From: Bradyrhizobium sp. 138
GTDB lineage: Bacteria > Pseudomonadota > Alphaproteobacteria > Rhizobiales > Xanthobacteraceae
Length of the DNA: 64,000 nt
Assembly: GCF_023074075.1 (NCBI RefSeq)
Contig: NZ_JADPKT010000084.1
Span: 62,001 to 126,000 of the forward strand
Direction: 5' to 3'
In this document: positions 17,038 through 25,830 of the stretch, piece after piece
Layout: every line of letters starts with the position of its first letter
Position numbering within the stretch: position 1 is the stretch's first letter
Notes under the pieces: model-generated
What the model saw: only the letters and a program-made list of their open reading frames with translations
Database searches by the model: none
Told to the model about the DNA's origin: nothing
Translations under genes and position numbers: made by a program

Positions 17038-17328
17038 GACGCTAAAAATTGGATCGTCGTAAATTAAATCTGGAATGGACGTTATAGATGGGCGCGCAAC
17101 GGCGAGCGACCTTGCGTTGGGCTCCGTACAATTGCGGGCGACGCTCGCCGTCGGTTGCGCATACTTGCGCCAGTTGCGTTCCAAATGCGGTTTGAAGCCC
17201 TAACGAAAGTCCATCGCGCAGCGCAGGAAAAATTAGTTCTGCGATATAATTATAATGACTCGGCGGTAAAAATTTAAATAGGCTGGGAAAGTAGAAAATT
17301 AAAAAAATAAATGGGAGGAATAGAGAGA
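17038..17328. other. AT-rich intergenic region
   Basis: These 291 bases are clearly poorer in GC than the surroundings, especially 17220-17310 (runs such as GATATAATTATAATGAC and AAAATTAAAAAAATAAATG). No protein or RNA gene is supported. It contains TATAAT-like hexamers (for example TATAAT near 17250) and ends with the strong ribosome binding site of the next gene, so it may be a promoter with an unusually long AT-rich leader. Confidence 0.4.
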
Positions 17329-17583
17329 ATGGAAACCGTACGTCGCTTGCGCGCAATGGCGGCACTGTGCCGGCAGACTGCAGCGCATCGTCCCGATCGA
17401 AGCTGGAAGCTGCTCGCGGAAGCTGAGTATTGGGACCATTTGGCCAATGATGCACTTCCCGATTGTCTTGAACAGGGAACAGATAGTTCGCTCCAACCAG
17501 TCGGAGACGATCCGGGTATGGCGCAATCACCGGCCGGTATGGTGGTGAATGCTGTTCCTGTAGGCGGCCCGGTCATCGCCTGA
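17329..17583 (+). CDS. Small hypothetical protein (84 aa)
   Basis: The product starts METVRRLRAMAALCRQTAAHRPDRSW and contains LLAEAEYWDHLANDAL. This helical N-terminal half recalls short Bradyrhizobium proteins of unknown function; the second half looks disordered. I chose 17329 rather than the ATG at 17311 because GGGAGGA lies between them, correctly spaced for the second ATG. The gene sits beside an AT-rich leader and has no operon partner. Confidence 0.6.
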   Translation: METVRRLRAMAALCRQTAAHRPDRSWKLLAEAEYWDHLANDALPDCLEQGTDSSLQPVGDDPGMAQSPAGMVVNAVPVGGPVIA

Positions 17584-17735
17584 TCATGCCAACGGTTTCC
17601 ATTCCCTCCGGGTTCAGGGAATCATCTCCATCTTTGGCACTCCTCTTGCTGCGCTATGTGCAGACCACGGCCCCGCAGCGGGCTGCCTTGGATTGGGGCG
17701 ATCACATGCAGCCAACGCGCCGCAGCGGCGCAAAC

Positions 17736-17807
17736 GCAAGCCGGCAAGGCCGAGATCAAAGCGAGGCGTCCCGGCCGAAGATGCAGCTGCATCTCCGACC
17801 GGCTTGC
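17736..17807. repeat. Nested inverted repeats downstream of the TonB receptor gene
   Basis: GCAAGCCGG (17736-17744) and CCGGCTTGC (17799-17807) are inverted copies. Between them lies a perfect 16-base palindrome, AGATGCAGCTGCATCT (17779-17794), flanked by short CCGG elements. It begins 10 bases past the stop codon of the receptor gene. It has no U-tract, so it may be a Rho-type 3' stabilising hairpin rather than an intrinsic terminator. Confidence 0.4.
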
Positions 17808-17816
17808 CGCGTGAGG

Positions 17817-20186
17817 TCAGAACTTGAAGTTCGCAAACGCCCGCACGCCGATGCCGGGCATCAACACCTCGTCCTTGGTGTAGGACACCGAGTTGCGGAT
17901 GTTCTCGTTGAGGAGATTGTTGCCGACGATGCCGGCCATCATCTCGCGGGCGCCGAACCAGTTGCGGTCGAGCCTGGTCTTGTAGCTGACCTCGGCCTTC
18001 AACAGATTATAACCCGCCGTCGGCGTCTCCGCGATCACGGCGACGTTGTTCTGCGCGAAGGCGTGCAGCAGGTTGACGCGCATCAGCCAGTTGTCGTCGC
18101 GCCAGAACACGCCGCCGCCCATCCGCATGGGCGGAATCCGGGGCACGTTGGTGCCGTCGCTGAAGGTGGCGCGGACGAAGTCGAACTGGTTCTCGATGCC
18201 CCAGATGCCGCCCTGGAAGGCGCCGACGTCGAGCTGCGACTGGAATTCGCCGCCGCGGAAGTTCGCATTGCGTTGCGAGTAGACCGCCTGGTTGAGCTCG
18301 GCGCCCGGCGCGCCGCAGGATGCAAAGTCATCGTCGCAGGACATGCCGGTGAGGCGGCGATAGATGAAATTGTCGAAATGCGTGTAGTAGACCGTCGCCT
18401 CGAAGCGGAACGGCCCCGTCGCCCTGCGCACGCCGAGCTCGACCGACTTCGCGGTCTCGATGGTGAGGTTCGGATTGCCGATGTCGAACGTCGCAGTCGC
18501 ATCATGTCCACCACGCGAAAACAGCTCGGCCGCCTTCGGCGCGCGCTCGACATATTGCGCGGTAATGCTGCCGACCATGCCGCCCGGCAGGTCCTGCAAC
18601 AGGCCGATGCTGCCGCTCTTCGGCGTGAATGACAGATTGCGCGCGATCGCCGCCTGCGGTGCGCCATTGGGCAAATAATCGGCCGGGAAGTCCGGCGTCG
18701 TGCCGTGCAGCTCGACATGCTCGATGCGGCCGGCGATCTGCGCCCGCGTCGCCTCCGTGAATTTGAACTCGTTGAAGGCGTAACCGGCAACGCGCGTGCT
18801 GTTATTCGGGTCCCACAGGCCGTTGAACAACGTGCCGGGATTGTCCGGGCTGGACGCGCTCAATTCCTGATGGCCGACCTGGAAGCCCAGCGCCGTCGTC
18901 ACCTCGGCGAAGCGGGCGTTGAACGGCATCAGCTGTACCTCGGTGCGGATCTCCTGCTCCTTGTTGGTGAAGGTCTGGCGTATGCCGGCGCTGTTGAGGT
19001 CGGCGGGATCGGCAAGGCCGATCTCGTTGTGGCGGTAGTCGGTCGCGCCGGCCCAGAAGCGGACGGTGTCAATCGCGGTCGCGTCGGGATGGTACTCGCC
19101 CTTGACGTTGATCTTGGTCTGGTGGCCGTCGATCCGCGTTTGGTGGTCGGCGCCGTCGATGCCGGGGATGTGGTAGAGCGAGTCGTTCTGCGTGATCGAC
19201 GCACCGATATAGCCGCCCTGGAAGAAGTAGGAGCCGCCGATCGAGGCACCGTCCGAACGCGTCGCCGAGTTCGGCTGGCGGCCATTCACCGGCCGCGTCT
19301 GGTCGAAGAGATACGGATAGCTCGGAATGCTGTAGTCCGAGGTCGTGCGGCCATAGGCGTCGGCATGGAAGGCAAAATTGCCGCCGCCGGTGTCGAGCAG
19401 CACGCCGCTTTCGACGCCGCGGTCGACCGAAGAGAACGCGGTGCGCGTCTCGGCGGTGACGCAAGGCGATGTCGCGGCGCTCGCGAGCGGAGCTTTGGTC
19501 GGCATGCCGTAGGTCTGGAACGACGGCGCGCAACTCGGCATCGCGTCCGGGATCCGGTTGTTGGTGGCGCTGACGACGCCGCCGATCGAGGTCGAGCCAT
19601 AGCGCAGCGCGGCAGGCCCCCGCACCACCTCGATCTGGTTGGTGGCGAGCGGATCGATCGGGACGAAATGATCCTCGCCGAGGTCGGAGGCGCCGCTGGC
19701 ATTGGTGCCGTTCTCGACGATGCCGACGCGGTTGACATCGAGGCCGCGGATGATCGGCCGGCTGGAGGCGCCCGGCGCGAAGCTCGAGCCGGTGATGCCG
19801 GGCTTGGAGAACAGGAGATCGCCGAGCTGGCCGCCGCCCTCGCGGCGGATCTCCTCGTTCGGGACCACGGTGACCGTCGCGAACTGGTTGGTCACGACAG
19901 GCAGCACGCCCTGCTGGGGTGCGGCAGGCGCTTGGGCCGCCGGCGTTGCTTCCGCCGCTTGCTCGCGGTTGCGCACCCGCGCGGTCCGCGTGCTGCGGCC
20001 CGCGTTGCGGGACGGCACCACCGCTCTGCGCACGATCGGGCTCGGCGCCGTCACGGTGACGGCGGGGATCTCGGTCGACGATTTGTCTTGCGCAGCCGTT
20101 TGAGCGAAAGCGGGCGTGGCGGCGGCGCCGAGCAGGAGCAGGCTTGCTCCGCCAAGACGCTGCGCGCGTCGCAATTGAAATGACAT
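17817..20186 (-). CDS. TonB-dependent outer-membrane receptor, probably zinc (ZnuD-like)
   Basis: This 789-residue receptor imports a metal or metallophore across the outer membrane using TonB energy. It has a signal peptide (1-28, TPAFAQ), a TonB-box-like region (EIPAVTVTAP), a low-complexity linker to about residue 90, a plug domain with GDLLFSKPGITGSSF, IRGLD and VVRGPAALRYGSTSIGGVV, and a 22-strand-type barrel ending in Phe (FANFKF). Extracellular loops carry cysteine pairs (near CAPSFQ/SPCVTAE and MSCDDDFASCG), as in some zinc receptors. It follows a DUF2946 gene whose upstream region has a Zur-like operator, which is the main reason for proposing zinc. Copper or siderophore uptake remain possible. 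Confidence 0.88.
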   Translation of the reverse strand: MSFQLRRAQRLGGASLLLLGAAATPAFAQTAAQDKSSTEIPAVTVTAPSPIVRRAVVPSRNAGRSTRTARVRNREQAAEATPAAQAPAAPQQGVLPVVTNQFATVTVVPNEEIRREGGGQLGDLLFSKPGITGSSFAPGASSRPIIRGLDVNRVGIVENGTNASGASDLGEDHFVPIDPLATNQIEVVRGPAALRYGSTSIGGVVSATNNRIPDAMPSCAPSFQTYGMPTKAPLASAATSPCVTAETRTAFSSVDRGVESGVLLDTGGGNFAFHADAYGRTTSDYSIPSYPYLFDQTRPVNGRQPNSATRSDGASIGGSYFFQGGYIGASITQNDSLYHIPGIDGADHQTRIDGHQTKINVKGEYHPDATAIDTVRFWAGATDYRHNEIGLADPADLNSAGIRQTFTNKEQEIRTEVQLMPFNARFAEVTTALGFQVGHQELSASSPDNPGTLFNGLWDPNNSTRVAGYAFNEFKFTEATRAQIAGRIEHVELHGTTPDFPADYLPNGAPQAAIARNLSFTPKSGSIGLLQDLPGGMVGSITAQYVERAPKAAELFSRGGHDATATFDIGNPNLTIETAKSVELGVRRATGPFRFEATVYYTHFDNFIYRRLTGMSCDDDFASCGAPGAELNQAVYSQRNANFRGGEFQSQLDVGAFQGGIWGIENQFDFVRATFSDGTNVPRIPPMRMGGGVFWRDDNWLMRVNLLHAFAQNNVAVIAETPTAGYNLLKAEVSYKTRLDRNWFGAREMMAGIVGNNLLNENIRNSVSYTKDEVLMPGIGVRAFANFKF

Positions 20187-20326
20187 GATCCTGATTCCAG
20201 CCAGGCCGTCCGCATGATTGTCTGCTGATCGGATACGGCCTGCCGTCGCAGCGCGACGGAATTCGACTTCAACTTCTCCCAGGCGTTCGCCGATGCGCGC
20301 GGCTGGGCGTGATCAAACGTTGGAGG

Positions 20327-20743
20327 TCAGGATGCGGGAGGAGCGCGGGGCTGGAATGCCGTGCCGGCCGATCTCAGATGGATGAATTCGGCATCTAAGG
20401 TGCGGTGGAGCAGTTCGATCGCCTGTGGCAGCAGCAGCACCGGCGGCGTTGCCGATACGACGCTGCCCGCCATCGCAATGATGGCGCAGATGGCGCAATT
20501 CTCGTCGCCCGGATGCTCCGGGCCGGGGCTTGAGGGCGATTGCTTGTGAACCGCCGTGCGGTCGATCGCAGCAATGCTCTTCGCGCTCGCCTTGGCGCTG
20601 TCGGTCTGCTGCAGCGTGGCTTGAGCAAGGGGAGCAGCCTGGGCGAACCAATGGCTGTGGCCGAACGTCAGCGCGAACTGCACCAGCATCGCGAACAACG
20701 CGAGCCGGGCGCCGTGCCTGATCTTCGACCGGAACCACTTCAT
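20327..20743 (-). CDS. DUF2946-type small protein upstream of the TonB receptor
   Basis: The 138-residue product has an N-terminal hydrophobic segment (ARLALFAMLVQFALTFGHSH, about 12-31), a His/Trp patch (GHSHW), a Cys pair in DENCAICAIIAMAG near residues 85-98, then a second hydrophobic stretch. DUF2946 proteins have this layout and are often encoded beside TonB receptors or metal-homeostasis genes; the His and CxxC residues suit metal binding. It lies 140 bases upstream of the receptor gene on the same strand and 47 bases downstream of a Zur-like dyad. Function is unproven. Confidence 0.75.
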   Translation of the reverse strand: MKWFRSKIRHGARLALFAMLVQFALTFGHSHWFAQAAPLAQATLQQTDSAKASAKSIAAIDRTAVHKQSPSSPGPEHPGDENCAICAIIAMAGSVVSATPPVLLLPQAIELLHRTLDAEFIHLRSAGTAFQPRAPPAS

Positions 20744-20789
20744 CTGAAAACGCCACCCCCACGCCGGGGCGCCAATCCCAGGACGCCGC

Positions 20790-20808
20790 GATGTTATAGT
20801 GTAACATC
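20790..20808. promoter_or_regulatory. Zur-like operator
   Basis: GATGTTATAGTGTAACATC is a perfect 7-bp dyad around a five-base centre. It agrees at all but one core position with the TGTTATAnTATAACA form of the proteobacterial Zur box. It lies about 47-65 bases upstream of the DUF2946 start, where repressor binding would block the promoter of the DUF2946/TonB receptor unit. Confidence 0.6.
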
Positions 20809-20885
20809 GCCAGATCGGTTCACGGATGTCAACGGCGGGCGGATCGGCGCATGCAGACGGCCGACCCGATGTGTCGTTCCGGCAA

Positions 20886-22949
20886 CTAGCGCCCCTCGCG
20901 GACCCAGGTCGCGGCGAACGCGCCGAGCAGCAGCAGAAGGCCGATCAGGCCGGCGAAGATCGGCAGCACGCCGACGCCTTTCACCACGCTGGCATCGCGC
21001 ATCCGCACGCCCATCCAACCGTCGCCGGCAAAGACGCCCACTGAGCGCACCGGCAGGATGCGCGGCAGCTCGACGCTGGCGCCACTCGCCACGCGCACGG
21101 CGTTGCCGCCGGTCGCCTGCGTAAGCGGCTTCAACGTCTCGGTGGTGGAGGTGACTTCCGAAAACTCCTTCGGATTGGTCGGGCCGACATTGATCAGCGC
21201 CTTTAGCGTGCCGTCGGTGGCCTGCCAGAGGCCGAGCTCGCTCGCCGGCAGGCTGGCGCGCCATTGGCCGGGATCACCGGGGCTCAGCGTCAGATCACGC
21301 GACACGCCCGACGGCGAGGTCACGCTCACCGGCTGGACGCTATCGGCCATGGTCTGGCGCACCACGACGAGGTCCTTGCCCTGCACCTGGAGACGCAGCG
21401 CCTCCTCGTCGAGATCGGGCTGCTTCATCAGCCAATGTGACATCCGCCTGAGCAGATCGAGATGCGGGCCGCCGCCCTCATAGCCGCGCGCCCACAGCCA
21501 GATGTGATCGGACAGCAGCAGCGCGACGCGGCCCTCGCCGAAGCGCGACAGGAACAAGAGCGGCTTGCCGTCCGCCCCCGTCATCACGGGCGGGTTGACG
21601 GAATTGCGGGTGTCGACGGTGCGGAAGAACCGGCTCCAGCGCGGCGGCTCGCTCGCGGAGCCTTCCAGGCCACGCGTGACGGGGTGGCGTTTCCCAAGGT
21701 CGGACAGATGCGCGTAGAACGGCTTTTCGGTCACGCCGACGGGTTCTGCCGGCAGCACCGAGTCCAGCGGCGTGCGCCAGATGCTGGTGTTGGAGGCATA
21801 GTCGGGACCGGCCGACACCAGCACGGCACCGCCTGAACGGACATAGCGGGCCATGTTGTCGAAATAGGGCAGCGGCAGCACGCCCTGGCGGGCATAGCGG
21901 TCGAAGATGATCAGCTGGAATTCGTTGATCTTCTGCTGGAACAATTCGCGGGTCGGAAACGCGATCAGCGACAATTCGTTGATCGGCGTGCCGTCCTGTT
22001 TCTCCGGCGGACGGAGGATGGTGAAATGCACGAGGTCGACGCTGGCGTCGGACTTGAGCAGATTGCGCCAGGTGCGCTCGCCGGAGTGCGGTTCGCCCGA
22101 GACCAGCAGCACGCGCAGCTTGTCGCGCACGCCGTCGATGGCGACGACGGCACGGTTGTTCACCGGCGTCAATTCGCGTTCGAGCGGCGAGGCCTCGATC
22201 TCGACGATGTTCGGGCCGGCATGCTTGATGTCGACGTCGACGCTCGCGGCCTGGCCGCTCGAGAGCGTGCGCTCGTTGATGACCTCGCCGTCGCGGCGGA
22301 CCGTGACCTTGGCGCGCTCGCCGGAGACGCCCTGGTCGTCGAGGCGGTAGCTGATGGTCTGGGGCTGCCCGACGATGCCGAAGCGCGGCGCCGCCGTGAT
22401 CGCGATGCGGCGGTCGCGCTCGTCCTTCTGTCCGGTGATCAGCGCGTGCACCGGCGCCTGGAAGCCGAGCGCGGCGGCGTTCGCCGGAACGTCGTGGACG
22501 CGGCCGTCGGTGATCAGGAATGCGCCGGCGACGCGGTCGACCGGCACGTCCGACAAGGCCGAGGCGAGCGCGCCGAACATTTTGGTGCCGTCGGTCTCGC
22601 CATCGGCCTGTCCGGCGTCGACGACGCGGACTTCGAGGCCCTTGATCTTCTTCAGGCTGTCGACCAGCGCCTCCTGCGCTTGCGCGGCCTCGCGGTTGCG
22701 ATTGCCGAAATTCTGGCTCGGGCTCTTGTCGACGACGACGGCGGCAACCGAGGTGAGGGGATCGCGGTCCTCGCGGGTGAAGGAGGGATTGGAGAGCGCC
22801 AGCAGGAACAGCGCCAGCGCGGCGACGCGCACGGCAGCGCCACGTGCGCGCGCGAGCAGCAGCACGAGCGCGACGATGACGATCGCGCCGAGCGCGAGCC
22901 AGAGCACGATCGCGGGGACAAGCGGCGTGAACGCGATGCCGTAATTCAT
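20886..22949 (-). CDS. Large membrane protein of the MoxR/DUF58/DUF4159 operon (glutamine-amidotransferase-like fold)
   Basis: The 687-residue protein has two N-terminal membrane segments (about 10-33 and 37-50), a long extracytoplasmic region and a C-terminal membrane helix (GVLPIFAGLIGLLLLLGAF) followed by a short basic end. Early residues include SVAAVVVDKSPSQNF, which resembles the start of a von Willebrand A-like fold. A central portion (LRVLLVSGEPHSGERTWRN to RYVRSGGAVLVSAGPDY) resembles the class I glutamine-amidotransferase-like domain of BatA-associated proteins. It is the last gene of a four-gene unit and follows the DUF4159 gene by about 67 bases. Its role is unknown; such modules are linked to envelope complex assembly. 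Confidence 0.75.
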   Translation of the reverse strand: MNYGIAFTPLVPAIVLWLALGAIVIVALVLLLARARGAAVRVAALALFLLALSNPSFTREDRDPLTSVAAVVVDKSPSQNFGNRNREAAQAQEALVDSLKKIKGLEVRVVDAGQADGETDGTKMFGALASALSDVPVDRVAGAFLITDGRVHDVPANAAALGFQAPVHALITGQKDERDRRIAITAAPRFGIVGQPQTISYRLDDQGVSGERAKVTVRRDGEVINERTLSSGQAASVDVDIKHAGPNIVEIEASPLERELTPVNNRAVVAIDGVRDKLRVLLVSGEPHSGERTWRNLLKSDASVDLVHFTILRPPEKQDGTPINELSLIAFPTRELFQQKINEFQLIIFDRYARQGVLPLPYFDNMARYVRSGGAVLVSAGPDYASNTSIWRTPLDSVLPAEPVGVTEKPFYAHLSDLGKRHPVTRGLEGSASEPPRWSRFFRTVDTRNSVNPPVMTGADGKPLLFLSRFGEGRVALLLSDHIWLWARGYEGGGPHLDLLRRMSHWLMKQPDLDEEALRLQVQGKDLVVVRQTMADSVQPVSVTSPSGVSRDLTLSPGDPGQWRASLPASELGLWQATDGTLKALINVGPTNPKEFSEVTSTTETLKPLTQATGGNAVRVASGASVELPRILPVRSVGVFAGDGWMGVRMRDASVVKGVGVLPIFAGLIGLLLLLGAFAATWVREGR

Positions 22950-23016
22950 GACGAACTTCTATTTGTTGTGAGCATGATCTCGCCGGAAAACCGGCTTCCA
23001 CTTTTCCGGATCATGC

Positions 23017-25830
23017 TCATTGCCCCAGCCTTTCGATCAGGGCCGGTGCGTGCACCTGGTCGGCCTTGTAGTTGCCGGTCAGGGTGTACATCACGATGTT
23101 GGCGCCGGCGCGGTAGGCGAATTCGCGCTGGCGGGGGTCGCCGCCGGTCACCGGCAGCATGGCCTGGCCGTCGGGCCGCACGGCCCAGGCGCCGGCAAGA
23201 TCGTTCGAGGTGATGATGATCGGCGAGACGCCGTCGCCGCCGCGCGCCGGCCGCTGTGCGCTGTCCTCGTCCTCGTCGCGCGGCAGGGTCTCGACCCAGG
23301 TCTGGCCGGTGGCGAAGCGGCCGGGGAAGTCGCGCAGCAGATAGAACGTCTTGGTCAGCACGTGCTCGCGCGGCACCGGCTCGAGCTCGGGCACGTCGAG
23401 CGACGACAGGATCTCGCGCAGCGTCTGCATGCCCGGGGTCTGTGCCGCGCCGTTCGCGCCGGCCGGGGCTTCGATCGCATCGCGCGTGTCGAACAGCACG
23501 GTGCCGCCCTGCTTCATGTAGGCGTCGATCCTGTTGATGGCGTCCTGCGGTGGCTTGGGCGCGCCCGGCACGATCGGCCAGTAGATCAGCGGGAAGAAGG
23601 CGAGCTCGTCGCGCGCGGGATCGACCCCGACGGGATCGCCGGCCTCGAGCGCGGTGCGCTGGGCCAGGAACAGCGTCAGCCCGTTCATCCCCGCTTTGAC
23701 GATGGAATCGACATCGGCATTGCCCGTTACGACATAGGCGAGGCGGGTTTGCGATACCGCCTTCATCGCGAACTCGTCGGACGCGCCATCGGCGCGCGCC
23801 GGCGTGGGCGCGAGTGCCGGAAGGCCTGCGAGCACGAGCCCGAGTACGATCATCGCAGGCGCGGCGCGGCGGCGCAGCAGCGCGGCGATTCCGCCGCCGA
23901 GCACCGCGACGATGATGGCGTCGATCAGAAACAATGCGAGCGCCGTCGACAGCAGCCAGCCGCGCAAGTCGCGCGGCTCGGCATTGGTGTAGGTGGCGTG
24001 CCGCGCGCGCAGGCTCGCGGTATTGAGGGCCGCGATACGGTCGGCGCTGGCAAGCGTGTTCACGGCGAGCGGTCCTTCGGCCGGACCATAGAAGCCCGGC
24101 GGATGATCGGGTGTGGCGCGGTCGCGATAATCCGCGGGCAGCGGCTTGGCGGTCGCCGGCGGCGGACCGAAGGCGCCGAAACCGTCGAGCATGTGCAGCG
24201 GCGCCACTGTTTCAGTGGTCGCTTCGCTCGCAACCCCTGCGCCGGGCTTGGACGTGTAGCCGGACATATCGACGACGCGCCTCAGCATTTCGACGAAGGT
24301 GCCGGACATCGGCAGATCCGACCAGCGCATGTCGGCGCTGACGTGGAACAGGCTCACGAGGCCCTTGCCGCGATGCTCGCCGGTCACCAGCGGCGTGCCG
24401 TCTTCCAGCGAGGCCCAGCTCTTGGTGGCGAGCACCGCGTCGGGCTCGGCCAGCACCTGGCGGCTCACGGTGACGTCCTTGGGAACCGCGACGCCGGCAA
24501 ACGGACCGTCGGCGGCGAAGGAGGCCAGATGCTGCGGCTTCTCCCAGGTCAGGCTGCCGCCGAGCGTGCGGCCGCCCTTGCGCAGCTTGACCGGCACGAG
24601 ATCGTCCTCGGCCTGCGCCAGCCGGGGACCTGCGAACCGCACCAGCACGCCGCCCTGGTCGATCCAGGCATTGACGCGCTCGCGCAGCTCGGGGGCGATG
24701 GTGCCGACATCGGCAAGGATGATCATCGGCAGCTTCTGGTCCAGAAATTGTGTGATGCCCTGCTGCGGCGAGCCCTTGTCGGCGAGCCTGACGTCGGCGA
24801 ACGGCGCCAGCGCGCGGGTGAGGTAGAAGGTCGGCGCCAGCAGCGGCTGTGCGGTCTCGCTGGTCGCGCCCGAAACGATGCCGATGGCGCGGCGGCGCCA
24901 GCGCTTGTCGAGCAGCTGCACCGCGCCGGCGGAGCGCTCGCCCGATATCTCCAGCCGCGTGATGTCGTTGCGCAGCTCGACCGGCAGATCGAACGCGGCG
25001 TCGGTCTCCTTGTCCTGCGGGCCGAACGTATAACGGGCTTCTCCGATCGGGGAGGCCTTCTGGTCCAGCGCGCGCACGGTGCCGACGGCGATGCCGCTGT
25101 CGGTACGCAGCACTTTCACCGTCATCCTGGCGGCGGCGTTCTCGGCCGCAACCAGCGCCAGCGGCGAGGAGGTGCCGCCTTCGAACACGGTCAGGCTGCG
25201 ATCGCCGATGGTCTTGCCGAGGCCTTGCACGAAGTCCTCGCCGCGGCCGGTATCGACGCCGTCGGACAGCCAGGCGATCTCGCAGTCGCCGGTGGCTTTC
25301 AGGAAACGGTCGATCGCGGTCAGCGTCTCGACGCGGTCGATCGAATAGGGTTTTGGTGCGAGCTGGCGCAGCGCGACGCGCGCGGCGCCCGCCGGCATCA
25401 GGGTGATGTCGCGGTTCGGCTCGGACAGCGGCACCAGCGCGATGGCGCGGCGGTCGTTGTCGGCGTTGGCAATCAGCTCGTCGGCGGCCCTGATCCTGAC
25501 GTCCCAGTGCGATGCGGCGCTCCAGCCGTCGTCGAACATGATCATCAGCGGCGCCTTGCTGCCGGCGAGGCCTGTTTGCGGATTCCAGATCGGGCCGGCG
25601 GCGGCGAAAATGACGAGCGCCGCCGCCAGGAGCCGCAATGCGGTCAGCCACCATGGCGTCCGCGAGGGCGTCTCTTCCCTTGGCGCAATGTCGAACAGCA
25701 GGCGGGTCGGCGGAAACTCGATGCGGCGCGGCCGCGGCGGCATCACGCGCAGCAGCCACCACAGCACCGGAAGGCTGACGAGCCCGATCAGGAGCAGCGG
25801 TTCGGTGAATGCGAGCGGCAATCCCATCAT
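23017..25830 (-). CDS. BatA-like membrane protein with C-terminal DUF4159 domain
   Basis: The 937-residue protein starts with a BatA-type N-terminus: a hydrophobic helix (LLLIGLVSLPVLWWLLRVM), PPRPRRIEFPPTRLLFDI, then a second helix near 60-80. A large periplasmic-type region follows, then a membrane segment near 645-665 (FLIDAIIVAVLGGGIAALL) and another near 675-690. The C-terminal DUF4159 domain (about 700-937) contains LAYVVTGNADVDSIVKAG and FFPLIYWPI. It overlaps the DUF58 gene by four bases. In Rhizobiales this protein is found regularly behind MoxR and DUF58. Probable scaffolding of a membrane complex is an inference. Confidence 0.85.
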   Translation of the reverse strand: MMGLPLAFTEPLLLIGLVSLPVLWWLLRVMPPRPRRIEFPPTRLLFDIAPREETPSRTPWWLTALRLLAAALVIFAAAGPIWNPQTGLAGSKAPLMIMFDDGWSAASHWDVRIRAADELIANADNDRRAIALVPLSEPNRDITLMPAGAARVALRQLAPKPYSIDRVETLTAIDRFLKATGDCEIAWLSDGVDTGRGEDFVQGLGKTIGDRSLTVFEGGTSSPLALVAAENAAARMTVKVLRTDSGIAVGTVRALDQKASPIGEARYTFGPQDKETDAAFDLPVELRNDITRLEISGERSAGAVQLLDKRWRRRAIGIVSGATSETAQPLLAPTFYLTRALAPFADVRLADKGSPQQGITQFLDQKLPMIILADVGTIAPELRERVNAWIDQGGVLVRFAGPRLAQAEDDLVPVKLRKGGRTLGGSLTWEKPQHLASFAADGPFAGVAVPKDVTVSRQVLAEPDAVLATKSWASLEDGTPLVTGEHRGKGLVSLFHVSADMRWSDLPMSGTFVEMLRRVVDMSGYTSKPGAGVASEATTETVAPLHMLDGFGAFGPPPATAKPLPADYRDRATPDHPPGFYGPAEGPLAVNTLASADRIAALNTASLRARHATYTNAEPRDLRGWLLSTALALFLIDAIIVAVLGGGIAALLRRRAAPAMIVLGLVLAGLPALAPTPARADGASDEFAMKAVSQTRLAYVVTGNADVDSIVKAGMNGLTLFLAQRTALEAGDPVGVDPARDELAFFPLIYWPIVPGAPKPPQDAINRIDAYMKQGGTVLFDTRDAIEAPAGANGAAQTPGMQTLREILSSLDVPELEPVPREHVLTKTFYLLRDFPGRFATGQTWVETLPRDEDEDSAQRPARGGDGVSPIIITSNDLAGAWAVRPDGQAMLPVTGGDPRQREFAYRAGANIVMYTLTGNYKADQVHAPALIERLGQ

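Noticed and set aside
17601-17622. ATTCCCT/AGGGAAT hairpin after the 84-aa ORF as a terminator
   Set aside because: Only seven pairs with an eight-base loop and no T-run; too weak to call.
18705-20183. 492-codon open frame antisense to the TonB receptor
   Set aside because: Shadow of the receptor gene; composition of repeated Arg/Gly/Asp and no ribosome binding site.
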